Notes: generated from the letters alone by a model not told the origin. 64,000 bases of DNA from Mesorhizobium sp. WSM3859 (GCF_002295065.1 NZ_NSGG01000001.1:334553-398552), one strand, 5' to 3'. Positions 51,550 to 61,705 are shown, numbered from the stretch's first letter. Numbers and translations are program-made.

Positions 51550-54539
51550 GCCCGCGCCGCACAGAGACCGGCGGCCGCATCGACCGGCTGCGCACCATCC
51601 GCTTCACTTTCGACGGCGCGCCTTACACCGGCCATGCCGGCGACACGCTGGCCTCGGCCCTGCTCGCCAACGGCGTGACGCTGTTCGGCCGTTCGTTCAA
51701 ATACCATCGCCCGCGCGGCGTGCTTTCCGCCGGCGTCGAGGAGCCGAACGCGCTGGTGACGGTGCTGCGCGGCGAAGTGCGCGAACCCAACATCCCGGCC
51801 ACCATGGTCGAGATCTATGACGGGCTCGTCGCCGTCAGCCAGAACCGCACGCCTTCGCTCGCCTGGGACATCGGCGCCATCAACCAGCTCGGCGGCAAGA
51901 TCCTGTCGGCCGGCTTCTACTACAAGACCTTCATGGGGCCGGTGATCGGTCCGCTGAAAGGCACGCGCTTCTGGATGTTCTGCGAGCATTTCATCCGCCG
52001 CGCCGCCGGTCTCGGCAAGGCAGGCACCGCCCCAGACCCGGAGCGCTACGAGCGCATGAACGCATTTTGCGACGTGCTGGTCGTCGGCTCCGGTCCGGCC
52101 GGCCTGATGGCGGCGAAGGCCGCTGCCGACCAGGGCGCCCGCGTCATCCTCGCCGATCTCGAAGCCCACTTCGGCGGCTCCGCCAACTGGTCGGGCGAAA
52201 CCATCGACGGCATGCCCGCCGCCGACTGGGCCCAGCGCATGGTGGGACAGCTCGGAGGCAACGACAATGTGCGACTTTTGCCGCGCACCACGGTTTGGGG
52301 CTATTACGACGGCAACACACTGGCCGCGCTGGAACGGGTGACCGACCATAAGGAAGTGGCGGCCAAGGGCGAGCCGCGCCAGCGCTACTGGGCGATCCGC
52401 GCGGGCAGCGTGGTGCTCGCCACCGGCTCCTTCGAGCGGCCGCTGGTGTTCCCCGGCAACGATCGTCCCGGCGTCATGCTGGCCCATGCGGCCGAACGTT
52501 ACGCCAATGAATATGGTGTGCTGCCGGGACAGCGCATCGCGCTCTTCACCAACAACGACAGCGCTTACCGCTCGGCCGTCGCCTTGAAGAAGGCCGGCGC
52601 CGCGGTCGTTGCCATCATCGATGTCCGCAGCGACATCTCGAACGAGATGCGCCGGATGGCGAGCGAAGCCGAGGCCGAGCTGCTTGCCGGTCATGCCGTG
52701 GTCGCGACCGAAGGCGGCAAGGCGCTCACCGGCCTCAAGGTGCAGCGCTTCGACGCCATGAGCGGTTCGCTCAGCGGCGACGAGCGCAGCATCCATGCCG
52801 ACAGCCTTCTGATGTCGGGCGGCTGGTCGCCGACCATCCATCTCGCCAGCCAGGCCGGCGCGAAGGCCGAATGGGACCCGGCGAGACAAGCCTTCCTGCC
52901 GCCGAAGCCGACGCAACGCTGGATCGGAGCCGGCGCCTTCACCGGCAGTTTCTCAACCGCCGAGGCGATCGCCGAAGGCCGCGCTGCCGGTCTCCAGGCC
53001 GCCGGGGGTGCGGCATCGTCCGCTCCCCTGCCCATCGTTGAGGCTGTACCTGGCGATCCCGATCCCGCGCCGGTCTTCGAGATCAAGGCCAAGGGCAAGA
53101 GCTTCGTCGACTTCCAGCACGACGTGACCGCCGAGGACGTGCGGCTCGCGCATCGCGAAGGCTTCGTCTCGGTCGAGCATCTGAAGCGCTACACCACGCT
53201 CGGCATGGCGACTGATCAAGGCAAGAACTCCAACGTGCCAGGCCTCGCCATCATGGCCGAGGCGCTGGGCAAGCCAATCCCCGAAGTCGGCACGACGCGC
53301 TTCCGCCCGCCCTATACGGCGGTGTCGATCGGCTCGCTGGCGGCCGAGCGCTTCGGCGACCTCAAGCCGGAACGGCTGACCCCGATGCATGACTGGCACA
53401 TCGCGAATGGCGCAAGGATGTATTCCGCAGGCCTCTGGTACCGGCCGATGATCTACGGCCTTGCCGGCGAAACCGTCGAGCAGGCCTATGTCCGCGAATC
53501 CAAGGCAACGCGCGAAAGCGCCGGCATCGTCGATGTCTCGACACTGGGCAAGATAGCGGTTCAGGGGCCGGACGCGGCCGCGTTCCTCGATCGCGTCTAC
53601 ACCAACATGTTCTCCACGCTTGCGGTCGGCAAGGCGCGCTACGGCCTGATGCTGCGCGAGGACGGGCTTGCCTTCGACGACGGCACCACCTGGCGGCTCG
53701 GCGAGCAGGAATTCCTGATGACCACCACCACCGCCAATGCCGGCAAGGTGATGCAGCATCTGGAGTATTTCCTCGACGTCATCTGGCCGGAGCTGAAGGT
53801 CACTGTCACGTCGGTCACCGACGAATGGGCGGGTGCCGCGATCGGCGGCCCGAAGGCGCGGGTTATTCTTGCCGCTTGCGTCACCGGCACCGCCGTCGAC
53901 AACGCCACCCTGCCCTTCATGGGCATCGTCCATGGCCGGATCGCCGGCGTGCCGGTGATGATCTGCCGGCTGTCCTTCTCCGGCGAAATGGCGTTCGAGG
54001 TCTATTCCGGCGCCGGCTACGGCACCCGCGTCTGGGAAGCCTTGATCGAGGCCGGCAAGCCTTTCGGACTTGTCACCTACGGGCTCGAGGCGCTCGGCAC
54101 GATGCGCATCGAGAAGGGCCATGTCACCGGCGCCGAGATCGACGGCCGCACCACGGCGCGCGACCTCCATCTCGACTGGATGCTGTCGAAGAAGAAGCCC
54201 TTCATCGGCTCGGCCATGATGGACCGCGAAGGCCTGATCGCGTCCGACCGGTTGCAACTCGTCGGTGTGGTCGCGCTCGACAACCGGCCACTCAATGGCG
54301 GCGGACATATTGTCGAGGAGCTGGACGAGGCCAATCCGCACGACTCGCTCGGCCACATCACCGCCTGCTGCTATTCGCCGGCGCTGGGCAAATATATCGC
54401 GCTGGCCCTGGTCAAGGGCGGCAAGGCGCGCCACGGAACCCGCGCCTTCGTCTCGGATCCGCTGCGCAACCGGTTCGGGCCGATCGAGATCGTCTCCAAC
54501 CATTTCTACGATCCGGACGGGAGCCGCATGCATGGCTGA
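51546..54539 (+). CDS. soxA: Sarcosine oxidase subunit alpha
   Basis: 997 residues, the usual length. GTG start in the overlap with soxD. Order of parts: an N-terminal ferredoxin-like fold (RFTFDGAPYTGHAGDTLASALLANG), a NAD(P)/FAD-type Rossmann domain (DVLVVGSGPAGLMAAKAAADQGARV), a second dinucleotide domain, and a C-terminal GcvT THF domain (IVDVSTLGKIAVQGPDAAAFLDRVY; LSFSGEMAFEVYSGAGYG). It takes up the C1 unit on THF. Followed by soxG with an 8-base overlap. Confidence 0.97.
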   Translation: MSPRRTETGGRIDRLRTIRFTFDGAPYTGHAGDTLASALLANGVTLFGRSFKYHRPRGVLSAGVEEPNALVTVLRGEVREPNIPATMVEIYDGLVAVSQNRTPSLAWDIGAINQLGGKILSAGFYYKTFMGPVIGPLKGTRFWMFCEHFIRRAAGLGKAGTAPDPERYERMNAFCDVLVVGSGPAGLMAAKAAADQGARVILADLEAHFGGSANWSGETIDGMPAADWAQRMVGQLGGNDNVRLLPRTTVWGYYDGNTLAALERVTDHKEVAAKGEPRQRYWAIRAGSVVLATGSFERPLVFPGNDRPGVMLAHAAERYANEYGVLPGQRIALFTNNDSAYRSAVALKKAGAAVVAIIDVRSDISNEMRRMASEAEAELLAGHAVVATEGGKALTGLKVQRFDAMSGSLSGDERSIHADSLLMSGGWSPTIHLASQAGAKAEWDPARQAFLPPKPTQRWIGAGAFTGSFSTAEAIAEGRAAGLQAAGGAASSAPLPIVEAVPGDPDPAPVFEIKAKGKSFVDFQHDVTAEDVRLAHREGFVSVEHLKRYTTLGMATDQGKNSNVPGLAIMAEALGKPIPEVGTTRFRPPYTAVSIGSLAAERFGDLKPERLTPMHDWHIANGARMYSAGLWYRPMIYGLAGETVEQAYVRESKATRESAGIVDVSTLGKIAVQGPDAAAFLDRVYTNMFSTLAVGKARYGLMLREDGLAFDDGTTWRLGEQEFLMTTTTANAGKVMQHLEYFLDVIWPELKVTVTSVTDEWAGAAIGGPKARVILAACVTGTAVDNATLPFMGIVHGRIAGVPVMICRLSFSGEMAFEVYSGAGYGTRVWEALIEAGKPFGLVTYGLEALGTMRIEKGHVTGAEIDGRTTARDLHLDWMLSKKKPFIGSAMMDREGLIASDRLQLVGVVALDNRPLNGGGHIVEELDEANPHDSLGHITACCYSPALGKYIALALVKGGKARHGTRAFVSDPLRNRFGPIEIVSNHFYDPDGSRMHG

Positions 54540-55134
54540 GCCGCATTTGCCCGAACGCCAGTCGCCGCTCGAGCCGGAGCACCACCCGGGCTCGCATGGC
54601 AATTTCGAACATGGCGTCGATGTCATCTTGTCCGAGACGCGGGCAGGTTCGATCCTGCAGCTCGCCGCATGGCCGGGCGAAGAGAAGCGGCTGATCGAGA
54701 TTATCCGCAAGGTCACCGGTCTCGCGCTGCCCGACGGCGCCGGCGGCGGCGTGAACAGCGGCGCCCGCGCCGTCTTCGGTTTCGCGCCGGGAAAGTTCAC
54801 AGTGGTGGATGAGGCTGAAGGCCTGGCTCAGGCCTTTGCCGGGTCGATCACGCCGGCCATCGGCACGCTCACCGATCTCTCGCATGGCCGCACCGCGATC
54901 CGCATCGCCGGCCCGAAGGCCGAATGGGTGATGGCGAAGTTCTTCGCCATCGACTTCGCCTTGCCGGCCTTCCCCCTCGGCGCCGGCCGCTCGACCAACC
55001 ATCACGACATCTTTGCCCAGATCCAGCGCAGCGGCGCCGACCAGTTCGACATCTACGTCTTCCGTTCCTTCGCGCGCTCGTTCTGGAAGGCCTTGTGCCA
55101 CGCCAGCGAGGAAGTCGGTTATGAGGTGCAGTAG
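54532..55134 (+). CDS. soxG: Sarcosine oxidase subunit gamma
   Basis: 200 residues from ATG 54532. SoxG family features: LQLAAWPGEE, ALPDGAGGGVNSGARAVFGFAPGKF, TDLSHGRTAIRIAGPKAEWVMAKFFAIDF and an HHDIFAQIQR segment. Last gene of the operon; an imperfect hairpin repeat follows at 55141. Confidence 0.95.
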   Translation: MAEPHLPERQSPLEPEHHPGSHGNFEHGVDVILSETRAGSILQLAAWPGEEKRLIEIIRKVTGLALPDGAGGGVNSGARAVFGFAPGKFTVVDEAEGLAQAFAGSITPAIGTLTDLSHGRTAIRIAGPKAEWVMAKFFAIDFALPAFPLGAGRSTNHHDIFAQIQRSGADQFDIYVFRSFARSFWKALCHASEEVGYEVQ

Positions 55135-55140
55135 GGCATT

Positions 55141-55201
55141 TAAGGTGTGTTGAGATTCAGGTCAGGCCAACGCCGGCCTCACTTGAAAATCACGCACCTT
55201 T
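55141..55201. repeat. Imperfect hairpin repeat after soxG
   Basis: AAGGTGTGTTGAGATTCAGG pairs loosely with CACTTGAAAATCACGCACCTT. The right half (GCCGGCCTCACTTGAAAATCA) closely matches bases 47273-47299 at the 3' end of the MscS gene, so it is a dispersed element that may also terminate the sox transcript. Confidence 0.55.
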
Positions 55202-55338
55202 GGTCCAGCCGCTATCTGGCACTATGGACGGCTACAACTGCTGCTTGAGCCTTGGGCCAGCAGGGGCGATAGGTAAGCAATCACCGGCGTTTGCCAAGCA
55301 GACGTCCGCTCAGGCATCCAATTCGACCATACCCTTCC

Positions 55339-56781
55339 ATGACTGTTGAGACTTCGGCGACGGCCACGACCCGCTTTGCTCCGGCGGAGGGTCCGTCGAT
55401 GCTGTTGCCGGCAACCGTCGCTTGCGGCGTGTTCATGACCAGCCTCGACCAGAACGTCGTGGTCACCGCGCTGCCCGGCGTCGGCGAGAGCCTCGATCGC
55501 CCGCCAAGCCAGCTTGGGCTGCTGATCACCGTCTATGTCGCGAGCCTCATCGTCACCATGCCGCTCGGCGGCTGGCTGGCCGACCGCTTCGGCCTGCGCA
55601 ACGTCTATTGCTTCGCCCTGCTCGTCTTCGCCAGCGCCTCGGCCTTGTGCGGCCTTTCGGAAAACATCTGGATGCTGGCCGGCTCGCGTGCCTTGCAGGG
55701 CTGCGGCGGCGCGCTGATGGGCACGCTCGGCCAGGTCGTGATCCTGTCGAGCTTCCCGCGCGACCGTACGCTCAAGATCAACATGTATATCTCGCTCGCC
55801 GGGCAATCAGGACCGCTGGTCGGGCCGCTTGTCGGCGGCGCGCTGACCACTTACGTCTCCTGGCGCTGGATCTTCTACATCAACATCCCGATCGCGCTGA
55901 CCGCGGCGCTGCTGGCCGCCTCGCTGTTTCCGTCAACGACCAAGCCGGTGCGCACGCCGTTCGATTTTCCGGGCTTCCTGCTCGTCGGCAGCGGCATGGG
56001 CCTGCTGGTCTTCGGCATGGATTCGCTTGCCGCCAAGGATGCCCCGGGCAGCCTGATCGGCATCGAGCTTGGCCTGGCGATCGTCATCCTGGCGGTTGCC
56101 GCCTTCTACTGCCTGCGCGCCCGCAATCCGCTGCTCGACCTCAACCTGCTGCGCATCCGCACCTTTCGCATCTCCTTCCTCACCGGCGGTAGCCTCGACA
56201 CGATCGGTCTCAGCTCCGTGGTCTTCCTGCTGCCGCTGATGTTCCAGCTCGGCTTCGGCATGAGCGCCGTGCAGGCCGGATCGCTGACCTTCGTCGCCGC
56301 GATCGGATCCCTGATCATGCGCTTCTTCATGCCGCGGCTTCTGAACCGCTTCGGTTTCCGGCGCGTGCTGGTCGCAAACACGCCGATCGTGGCTTCTCTG
56401 GTCGCCGGCTTTGCCCTGATGCAGGCGAGCACGCCAGCCTGGATCGTTCTGGCCTACATCTTCACTTTCGGCGTCTTCCGATCGGTGCAATGGGCCTCGA
56501 CCGGCAATCTTTCCTATTCGGACATCGCGCCGGAGCAGCTCGCCCGCTTCAGCGCGCTCTATTACATCTTGTGGCAGCTCGCGGTGGCGATCAGCGTCGG
56601 CCTCGCGGCGGCGCTGCTCTCGCTGCTTGCCGGCGGCGGCAAGGCCAGCGTCGACGACTACCGCATCCTGTTCGTCGTCGAAGGGCTGATCACGCTTTGC
56701 GCGCTATCGGCTTACCTGCGGCTGACGCCGCGCGACGGCGCCCATGTCAGCGGCCACGGCGCGCACATGAGCACCGATTAG
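55339..56781 (+). CDS. MFS transporter, DHA2 (EmrB/QacA) drug-efflux type
   Basis: 480 residues from ATG 55339, with 14 hydrophobic segments. Motif C-like QSGPLVGPLVGGAL and WRWIFYINIPI, plus GGWLADRFGLRN (motif A), place it in the 14-TM DHA2 drug:H+ antiporters. Substrate unknown; proton-driven export. The longer upstream frame adds a basic leader without ribosome site. No EmrA-like partner is next to it. Confidence 0.92.
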   Translation: MTVETSATATTRFAPAEGPSMLLPATVACGVFMTSLDQNVVVTALPGVGESLDRPPSQLGLLITVYVASLIVTMPLGGWLADRFGLRNVYCFALLVFASASALCGLSENIWMLAGSRALQGCGGALMGTLGQVVILSSFPRDRTLKINMYISLAGQSGPLVGPLVGGALTTYVSWRWIFYINIPIALTAALLAASLFPSTTKPVRTPFDFPGFLLVGSGMGLLVFGMDSLAAKDAPGSLIGIELGLAIVILAVAAFYCLRARNPLLDLNLLRIRTFRISFLTGGSLDTIGLSSVVFLLPLMFQLGFGMSAVQAGSLTFVAAIGSLIMRFFMPRLLNRFGFRRVLVANTPIVASLVAGFALMQASTPAWIVLAYIFTFGVFRSVQWASTGNLSYSDIAPEQLARFSALYYILWQLAVAISVGLAAALLSLLAGGGKASVDDYRILFVVEGLITLCALSAYLRLTPRDGAHVSGHGAHMSTD

Positions 56782-56807
56782 CTGGCCGAGATATTCGGCG
56801 AGCGGGC

Positions 56808-57512
56808 TTACTCCGAGAACGTCACCCAGTCCTCGATTGGCGCGCGGTCGGTGCGGAACTCATTTTCGGGCTTGGACGTGTCTTCGTAGCCGAGCGCCAT
56901 GCCGCATACGACGATCTCCTCGTCGGGAATGTTGAGCACCGGCCTGATCTGCCGATGGTAGGGCGCGAAGGCGGCCTGCGGGCAGGTATGCAGCCCCCTG
57001 CCCCGTGCAGCGACCATGATGTTCTGCAGGAACATGCCGTAGTCGATCCACGAGCCCTGGTTCAGTCTGCGGTCGATCGTGAAGATCATGCCGACGGGCG
57101 CATCGAAGAAGATGAAGTTGCGGTCATGCTGCGCCCGCATCTTGTCCACCTCGCGCCGGCCGATGCCCAGCGCGCCGTAAAGCCCGAAGCCGTTGGCGCG
57201 GCGGCGCGTGAGGTAAGGTTCAAAGAACTGGTCGGGATAATAGCGATACTCGTTCCACTCCGCCTTTTCGGCGCGGATGCCGGAGTTGAGGATCGCGTCG
57301 CTGATGCGCTGCTTGACCTCACCCTTGATCACATAGACGCGCCAGGGCTGCATGTTGGTGCCGGACGGCGCGCGCGCGGCGACCGCCAGGATCGCGCGGA
57401 TCGTATCGTCATCGACCATATCGGGCAGGAAAGCGCGCACCGACCGGCGCGAGGTGATCGCCTCATCGACGATCTCCGCATCCGACGCGATCCGGATGTT
57501 CTTCTCAAGCAT
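56808..57512 (-). CDS. Nitroreductase-family flavoprotein
   Basis: 234 residues. ITSRRSVRAFLPDMVDDDTIRAIL and AARAPSGTNMQPWRVYVI are the FMN-binding N-terminal motifs; GSWIDYGMFLQNIMVAARGRGLHTCPQAAF and EEIVVCGMALGYED the C-terminal ones. Reduces nitro compounds, quinones or flavins using NAD(P)H; BluB-like or dehalogenase-like activity cannot be told. Convergent with the MFS gene 27 bases away, divergent from the XRE-cupin operon. Confidence 0.9.
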   Translation of the reverse strand: MLEKNIRIASDAEIVDEAITSRRSVRAFLPDMVDDDTIRAILAVAARAPSGTNMQPWRVYVIKGEVKQRISDAILNSGIRAEKAEWNEYRYYPDQFFEPYLTRRRANGFGLYGALGIGRREVDKMRAQHDRNFIFFDAPVGMIFTIDRRLNQGSWIDYGMFLQNIMVAARGRGLHTCPQAAFAPYHRQIRPVLNIPDEEIVVCGMALGYEDTSKPENEFRTDRAPIEDWVTFSE

Positions 57513-57689
57513 GGGTCGTCCCTTTCGGCATGGCCAGAAACCCGCAACCCGGTTTCCTTGACGACCATCCGCAGACTATAAACTAGAACTGGTCTCCGAC
57601 CGGGCGCCCCACTCGCCGCTCGTGCGCGAGCCTTTGCATCAACCGCCGAAAACGCGCAAGCAAATCTTGTGGCCTATGAAAATCTCCTT

Positions 57690-57743
57690 GATTTTTTCAT
57701 GGTTTTACCCTCTCATGAAATTTATTCGGATTTTTTCATGAGA
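57690..57743. promoter_or_regulatory. Operator cluster before the XRE-cupin gene
   Basis: GATTTTTTCATG occurs twice in direct orientation (57690-57701 and 57729-57740, 39 bases apart). An inverted copy, TCTCATGAAA at 57711-57720, pairs with TTTCATGAGA at 57734-57743. The cluster lies just before the start at 57749, so the XRE-cupin protein probably binds here and regulates itself and the downstream operon. Confidence 0.7.
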
Positions 57744-57748
57744 AGCCC

Positions 57749-58336
57749 TTGAGCTCGACCACGGCCAGATCGGAGCAGGACAATGGCGACCGGCTGCTGG
57801 CCGGCGACATCCGCGCGCTGCGCAAGGCGCGCGGCCTGACGCTCAGTGAAATTGCGCTCAAGTTGGGCCGTTCGGTCGGCTGGGTCAGTCAGGTCGAGCG
57901 GGGCCTCTCCGTGCCTTCGGTCGGCGATTTGCGCGCCTTCGCCGACCTCTTCGATGTGCCGATCAGCCTGTTCTTCAGCCATGACGTGCCGGCCGAGGAA
58001 GAGCGTGGCGTGATCGTGCGCGCCGGCCGCCGCCGCGTGCTTGGCACAAGCGAATCGGGTCTGGTGGAAGAGCTTCTGTCGCCCGATCTCGGCGGTAGTT
58101 TCGAGGTTGTGCGCTCGGTATTCGCGCCCGGCGCAGAGATGAAGGCCGCAGCACTGCGGCCGACCGAGGAGGCCGGATACATCGTCTCCGGACTGTTCGA
58201 CATCGAGATTGCGGGCGTCTGGCACCGGCTTGGCGAAGGCGACTCGTTCCGCTTCGACGGCAAGCCCTATCGCTGGCGCAATCCGGGCACCGAGCCGGCG
58301 GTCGTCATCTGGGTGGTTTCACCGCCGGTATATTGA
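57749..58336 (+). CDS. XRE-cupin transcriptional regulator of the DMGDH-like operon
   Basis: 195 residues. N-terminal HTH (IRALRKARGLTLSEIALKLGRSVGWVSQVERG), C-terminal cupin sensor (VFAPGAEM... EEAGYIVSGLFDIEIAGVWHRLGEGDSFRFDGKPYRW). TTG at 57749 is the only start that leaves the HTH whole. Members of this family (PuuR/SutR-like) control amine and amino-acid degradation. Only 19 bases separate it from the dehydrogenase gene at 58356, with GGAGGA between, so the same transcript is likely. Operator repeats lie upstream at 57690-57743. Confidence 0.88.
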   Translation: MSSTTARSEQDNGDRLLAGDIRALRKARGLTLSEIALKLGRSVGWVSQVERGLSVPSVGDLRAFADLFDVPISLFFSHDVPAEEERGVIVRAGRRRVLGTSESGLVEELLSPDLGGSFEVVRSVFAPGAEMKAAALRPTEEAGYIVSGLFDIEIAGVWHRLGEGDSFRFDGKPYRWRNPGTEPAVVIWVVSPPVY

Positions 58337-58355
58337 TTTATTTTGGAGGACAAAT

Positions 58356-60809
58356 ATGGCCGGTTTACCGACCACGGCACGCGTGGTGATCATCGGAGGC
58401 GGTGTCGTCGGCTGCTCATCGCTCTATCATCTCTGCAAGGCGGGCTGGACCGATTGCGTGCTTCTGGAAAAGAACGAGCTGACCTCGGGCTCGACCTGGC
58501 ATGCCGCCGGCAACGTGCCGACCTTCTCGTCGTCCTGGTCGCTGATGAACATGCAGCGCTATTCCACCGAGCTTTACCGGGGTCTGGCCGAAGCGGTCGA
58601 CTATCCGATGAACTACCATGTCACCGGCTCGCTCCGGCTCGCCCACACCAATGAGCGCATGCAGGAATTCAAGCGCGCCAAGGGCATGGGCCGCTACCAG
58701 GGCATGGACATCGACGTCGTCGGCCTCGACGAGATCAAGCGCCGCTACCCGTTCATCGAGACGCATGAATTGAAGGGCGCGCTCTATGACCCGAGCGACG
58801 GCGACATCGATCCGGCGCAACTGACGCAGGCGCTCGCCAAGGGCGCGCGCGACATGGGCGCCAAGATCATCCGCTTCTGCCCGGTCACCGGCGTCCGTCG
58901 CGAGAACGGCGAATGGGTGGTCGCGACGCCGCAAGGCGAGATCCGCTGCGAGATCGTCATCAACGCGGCCGGCTACCGCGCCGCCGAGGTTGGAAAAATG
59001 TTCGGCCGCGACGTACCGATGATGGTGATGAGCCATCAGTACGTCTTGTTCGAGGAGATCCCCGAGCTTGCCGCCTGGACGAAGGAGCAGGGCCACAAGC
59101 TGCCGCTGCTGCGCGACGTCGATACGTCCTATTACCTGCGCCAGGAAAAGAGCGGCATGAACCTCGGCCCCTATGAGCGCAATTGCCGCGCGCATTGGGC
59201 AACCCATAACGATCCGATGCCGGAGGATTTTTCCTTCCAGCTGTTCCCCGACGATCTCGACCGTCTCGAGCACTATCTTGCCGATGCGGTCGCGCGTGTG
59301 CCGATTCTCGGCACCGCCGGCCTGTCCAAGGTGATCAATGGGCCGATCCCTTACGCACCGGACGGCAACCCGCTGATCGGGCCGATGCCCGGCGTGCCGA
59401 ACGCCTTCGAGGCCTGCGTCTTCACCTTCGGCATCGCGCAAGGCGGCGGCGCTGGCAAGGTGCTGGCCGAATGGGTGACCGAGGGGCAGACCGAATGGGA
59501 TATGTGGTCCTGCGATCCGCGCCGCTTCACCAGCTTCGCCTCGGCGCCCGATTATTGCGTTGCCAAAGGCATGGAGATCTACGGCAACGAATACGCCATC
59601 CAGTTCCCGCGCCATGCCTGGCCGGAGGGCCGCAATCGCAAGCTGTCGCCGCTGCATGAGCGCACCAAAGCGCTGGGCGGCCAGTTCGACGCCTATAATG
59701 GCTGGGAGCGCGCCACCTGGTATGCGAAGCCCGGCGACGACACGTCCGAGGAAGCGACGCTTACCTTCCGCCGCGACGGGCCGTGGCAGCGCGCGGTGCG
59801 CGAAGAATGCCTCGCCGTGCGCGACGCCGCTGCCATCCTCGACCTGCCCGGCTTCTCACGCTTCAACCTCGAAGGGCCGGGCGCCGCCGACTGGCTGGCG
59901 CTTCAAGTGACCGGCCTCGTGCCGAAGCCCGGCCGGATCGGCCTCGTTTACTTCTCGGACGACAAGGGCCGCATCGTCACCGAAATGTCGGTCGTGCGCC
60001 ATGCAGAGGACCAGATGACGCTGATCACCGCCGCGGTGGCGCAATGGCACGACTTCGAATGGCTTAAATCGCGCATGCCGAAGAACGCAGCCTTCACGCT
60101 GACCGACCGTACCGAGGAATACTCGACCCAGATCCTCGCCGGCCCGAACTCGCGCAAAATCCTGGCCGAGGTCTGCGACGCCGATTTGACCCTGCCTTGG
60201 CTGACGCATCAGGAAACGACCATTGCCGGACGCTGGGCGAAGCTGGTGCGCGTCTCCTTCGCCGGCGAGCTCGGCTGGGAAATCCACACCAAGGTCGCCG
60301 ACACGCTTACTGTCTTTGACACCGTCTGGGCAGCCGGCCAGAAGCACGGCCTGAAACCGTTCGGCATGTATGCGCTGGATTCGCTGCGACTCGAAAAAGG
60401 CTACCGCGCCTGGAAGGGCGATCTGTCGACCGACTATTCGGTCCTGCAGGGCGGGCTGGAACGCTTCGTCAAATGGGACAAGCCCGACTTCCGCGGCAAG
60501 GCGGCCTTGCTCAATGAGAAGCAGCAAGGCGTGAAGAAGCGCTTCGTCACCTTGGTCGTCGAAAACCCCGGCGACTGCGACGCGCCCTACATGTCGACGC
60601 TCTGGCATGACGGCAGGATCGTCGGCGAGACGACCTCAGGCGGCTGGGGCCACCGCGTCGGCAAGTCGATCGCGCTCGGCATGTTGCGCACTGATCTCAC
60701 GGAGCCGGGCACGGCGGTCGAGGTCGAGATTTTTGGCGATCGCTTCAAGGCCGTCGTGCAGAAGGACGAACCGCTCTGGGATCCGAAGAACGAGAGGCTG
60801 CGCGCATGA
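58356..60809 (+). CDS. dmgdh-like: Dimethylglycine dehydrogenase-like flavoprotein
   Basis: 817 residues from ATG 58356 with a consensus GGAGGA site. FAD domain with GGGVVG (14-19) and the covalent-flavin motif GSTWHAAG (H49), linker, and a GcvT-type THF domain ending EIFGDRFKAVVQ. This full arrangement is that of dimethylglycine and sarcosine dehydrogenases, which demethylate to sarcosine or glycine with transfer of the C1 unit to THF. The last base quartet overlaps the next gene (ATGA), placing it in an operon with a homocysteine methyltransferase and an aminotransferase. Exact substrate unknown. Confidence 0.92.
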   Translation: MAGLPTTARVVIIGGGVVGCSSLYHLCKAGWTDCVLLEKNELTSGSTWHAAGNVPTFSSSWSLMNMQRYSTELYRGLAEAVDYPMNYHVTGSLRLAHTNERMQEFKRAKGMGRYQGMDIDVVGLDEIKRRYPFIETHELKGALYDPSDGDIDPAQLTQALAKGARDMGAKIIRFCPVTGVRRENGEWVVATPQGEIRCEIVINAAGYRAAEVGKMFGRDVPMMVMSHQYVLFEEIPELAAWTKEQGHKLPLLRDVDTSYYLRQEKSGMNLGPYERNCRAHWATHNDPMPEDFSFQLFPDDLDRLEHYLADAVARVPILGTAGLSKVINGPIPYAPDGNPLIGPMPGVPNAFEACVFTFGIAQGGGAGKVLAEWVTEGQTEWDMWSCDPRRFTSFASAPDYCVAKGMEIYGNEYAIQFPRHAWPEGRNRKLSPLHERTKALGGQFDAYNGWERATWYAKPGDDTSEEATLTFRRDGPWQRAVREECLAVRDAAAILDLPGFSRFNLEGPGAADWLALQVTGLVPKPGRIGLVYFSDDKGRIVTEMSVVRHAEDQMTLITAAVAQWHDFEWLKSRMPKNAAFTLTDRTEEYSTQILAGPNSRKILAEVCDADLTLPWLTHQETTIAGRWAKLVRVSFAGELGWEIHTKVADTLTVFDTVWAAGQKHGLKPFGMYALDSLRLEKGYRAWKGDLSTDYSVLQGGLERFVKWDKPDFRGKAALLNEKQQGVKKRFVTLVVENPGDCDAPYMSTLWHDGRIVGETTSGGWGHRVGKSIALGMLRTDLTEPGTAVEVEIFGDRFKAVVQKDEPLWDPKNERLRA

Positions 60810-61705
60810 CCTCCGTCATCCTCACCGATGGCGGCATGGGCCAGGAGCTGGTTCGCCGCAGCAAATCCGAACCGACGCCGCTTTGGTCGGCCAGGGTGCT
60901 GATCGACGAGCCGGATCTGGTGCGCGACCTGCATGTCGAATTCATCCAGGCGGGCGCCCGGGTCATCACCATCAACACCTATGCGGCAACACCGGAGCGC
61001 CTGGCGCGCGAGGGCGCGGAGGACCTGTTCCAACCGCTGCAGAAGCGCGGTATCGAACTGGCGAGACAGGCCCGCGATGAAGCGGGTGACACAGCCATAG
61101 CCGGTTGCCTGTCGCCTCTGTTCGGCAGCTATGCGCCGGCGCTGACCATATCGTTCGAGGACACGCTCGACATCTATCGCCGCATCGTCGCCGAACAGGC
61201 CGATGGCATTGACCTGTTTCTCTGCGAGACGATGGCCTCGGCAGAGGAGGCACGCGCGGCCGTCACCGCGGCGTCGGAAAGCGGCAAGCCCGTATGGGTG
61301 TCCTGGACGCTTGCCGACCATGGCGCGCCGCGCCTGCGCAGCGGCGAGACCATCGCCCATGCGGTCGGTGCCCTCGGCGACCTGCCGGTCGCGGCCCGAC
61401 TGCTCAACTGCTGCCGTCCCGAAGCCATCGCCGCCGCCTTGCCGGAGCTCATCGCACTTGGCGGACCGGTTGGCGCCTATGCCAATGGCTTCACCTCTGT
61501 CGAGGCGCTGAAGCATGGCGGCACCGTCGAGGTGCTGCATGCCCGCCACGACCTCGATCCGCAAGCCTATGCCGAACAGGCCCTGGGCTGGGTCGACGCC
61601 GGTGCCCATATCGTCGGTGGCTGCTGCGAGGTCGGCCCCGCTCATATCGCCGCCTTGCGCGACCGGCTCGAGCAGGCCGGACATCGGATCTCGGGAGTTC
61701 AGTGA
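60806..61705 (+). CDS. Homocysteine S-methyltransferase family protein
   Basis: 299 residues. ILTDGGMGQELVRR opens the barrel; zinc ligands are in LLNCCRPE and VGGCCEVGP. It is shorter than, and only distantly similar to, the protein at 7066, so it is a separate branch of the family (MmuM/HMT-like). The methyl donor could be S-methylmethionine, a betaine or another methylated compound. Overlaps both neighbours by one to four bases, so it is tightly coupled to the DMGDH-like genes, suggesting its donor or product belongs to that pathway. Confidence 0.88.
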   Translation: MTSVILTDGGMGQELVRRSKSEPTPLWSARVLIDEPDLVRDLHVEFIQAGARVITINTYAATPERLAREGAEDLFQPLQKRGIELARQARDEAGDTAIAGCLSPLFGSYAPALTISFEDTLDIYRRIVAEQADGIDLFLCETMASAEEARAAVTAASESGKPVWVSWTLADHGAPRLRSGETIAHAVGALGDLPVAARLLNCCRPEAIAAALPELIALGGPVGAYANGFTSVEALKHGGTVEVLHARHDLDPQAYAEQALGWVDAGAHIVGGCCEVGPAHIAALRDRLEQAGHRISGVQ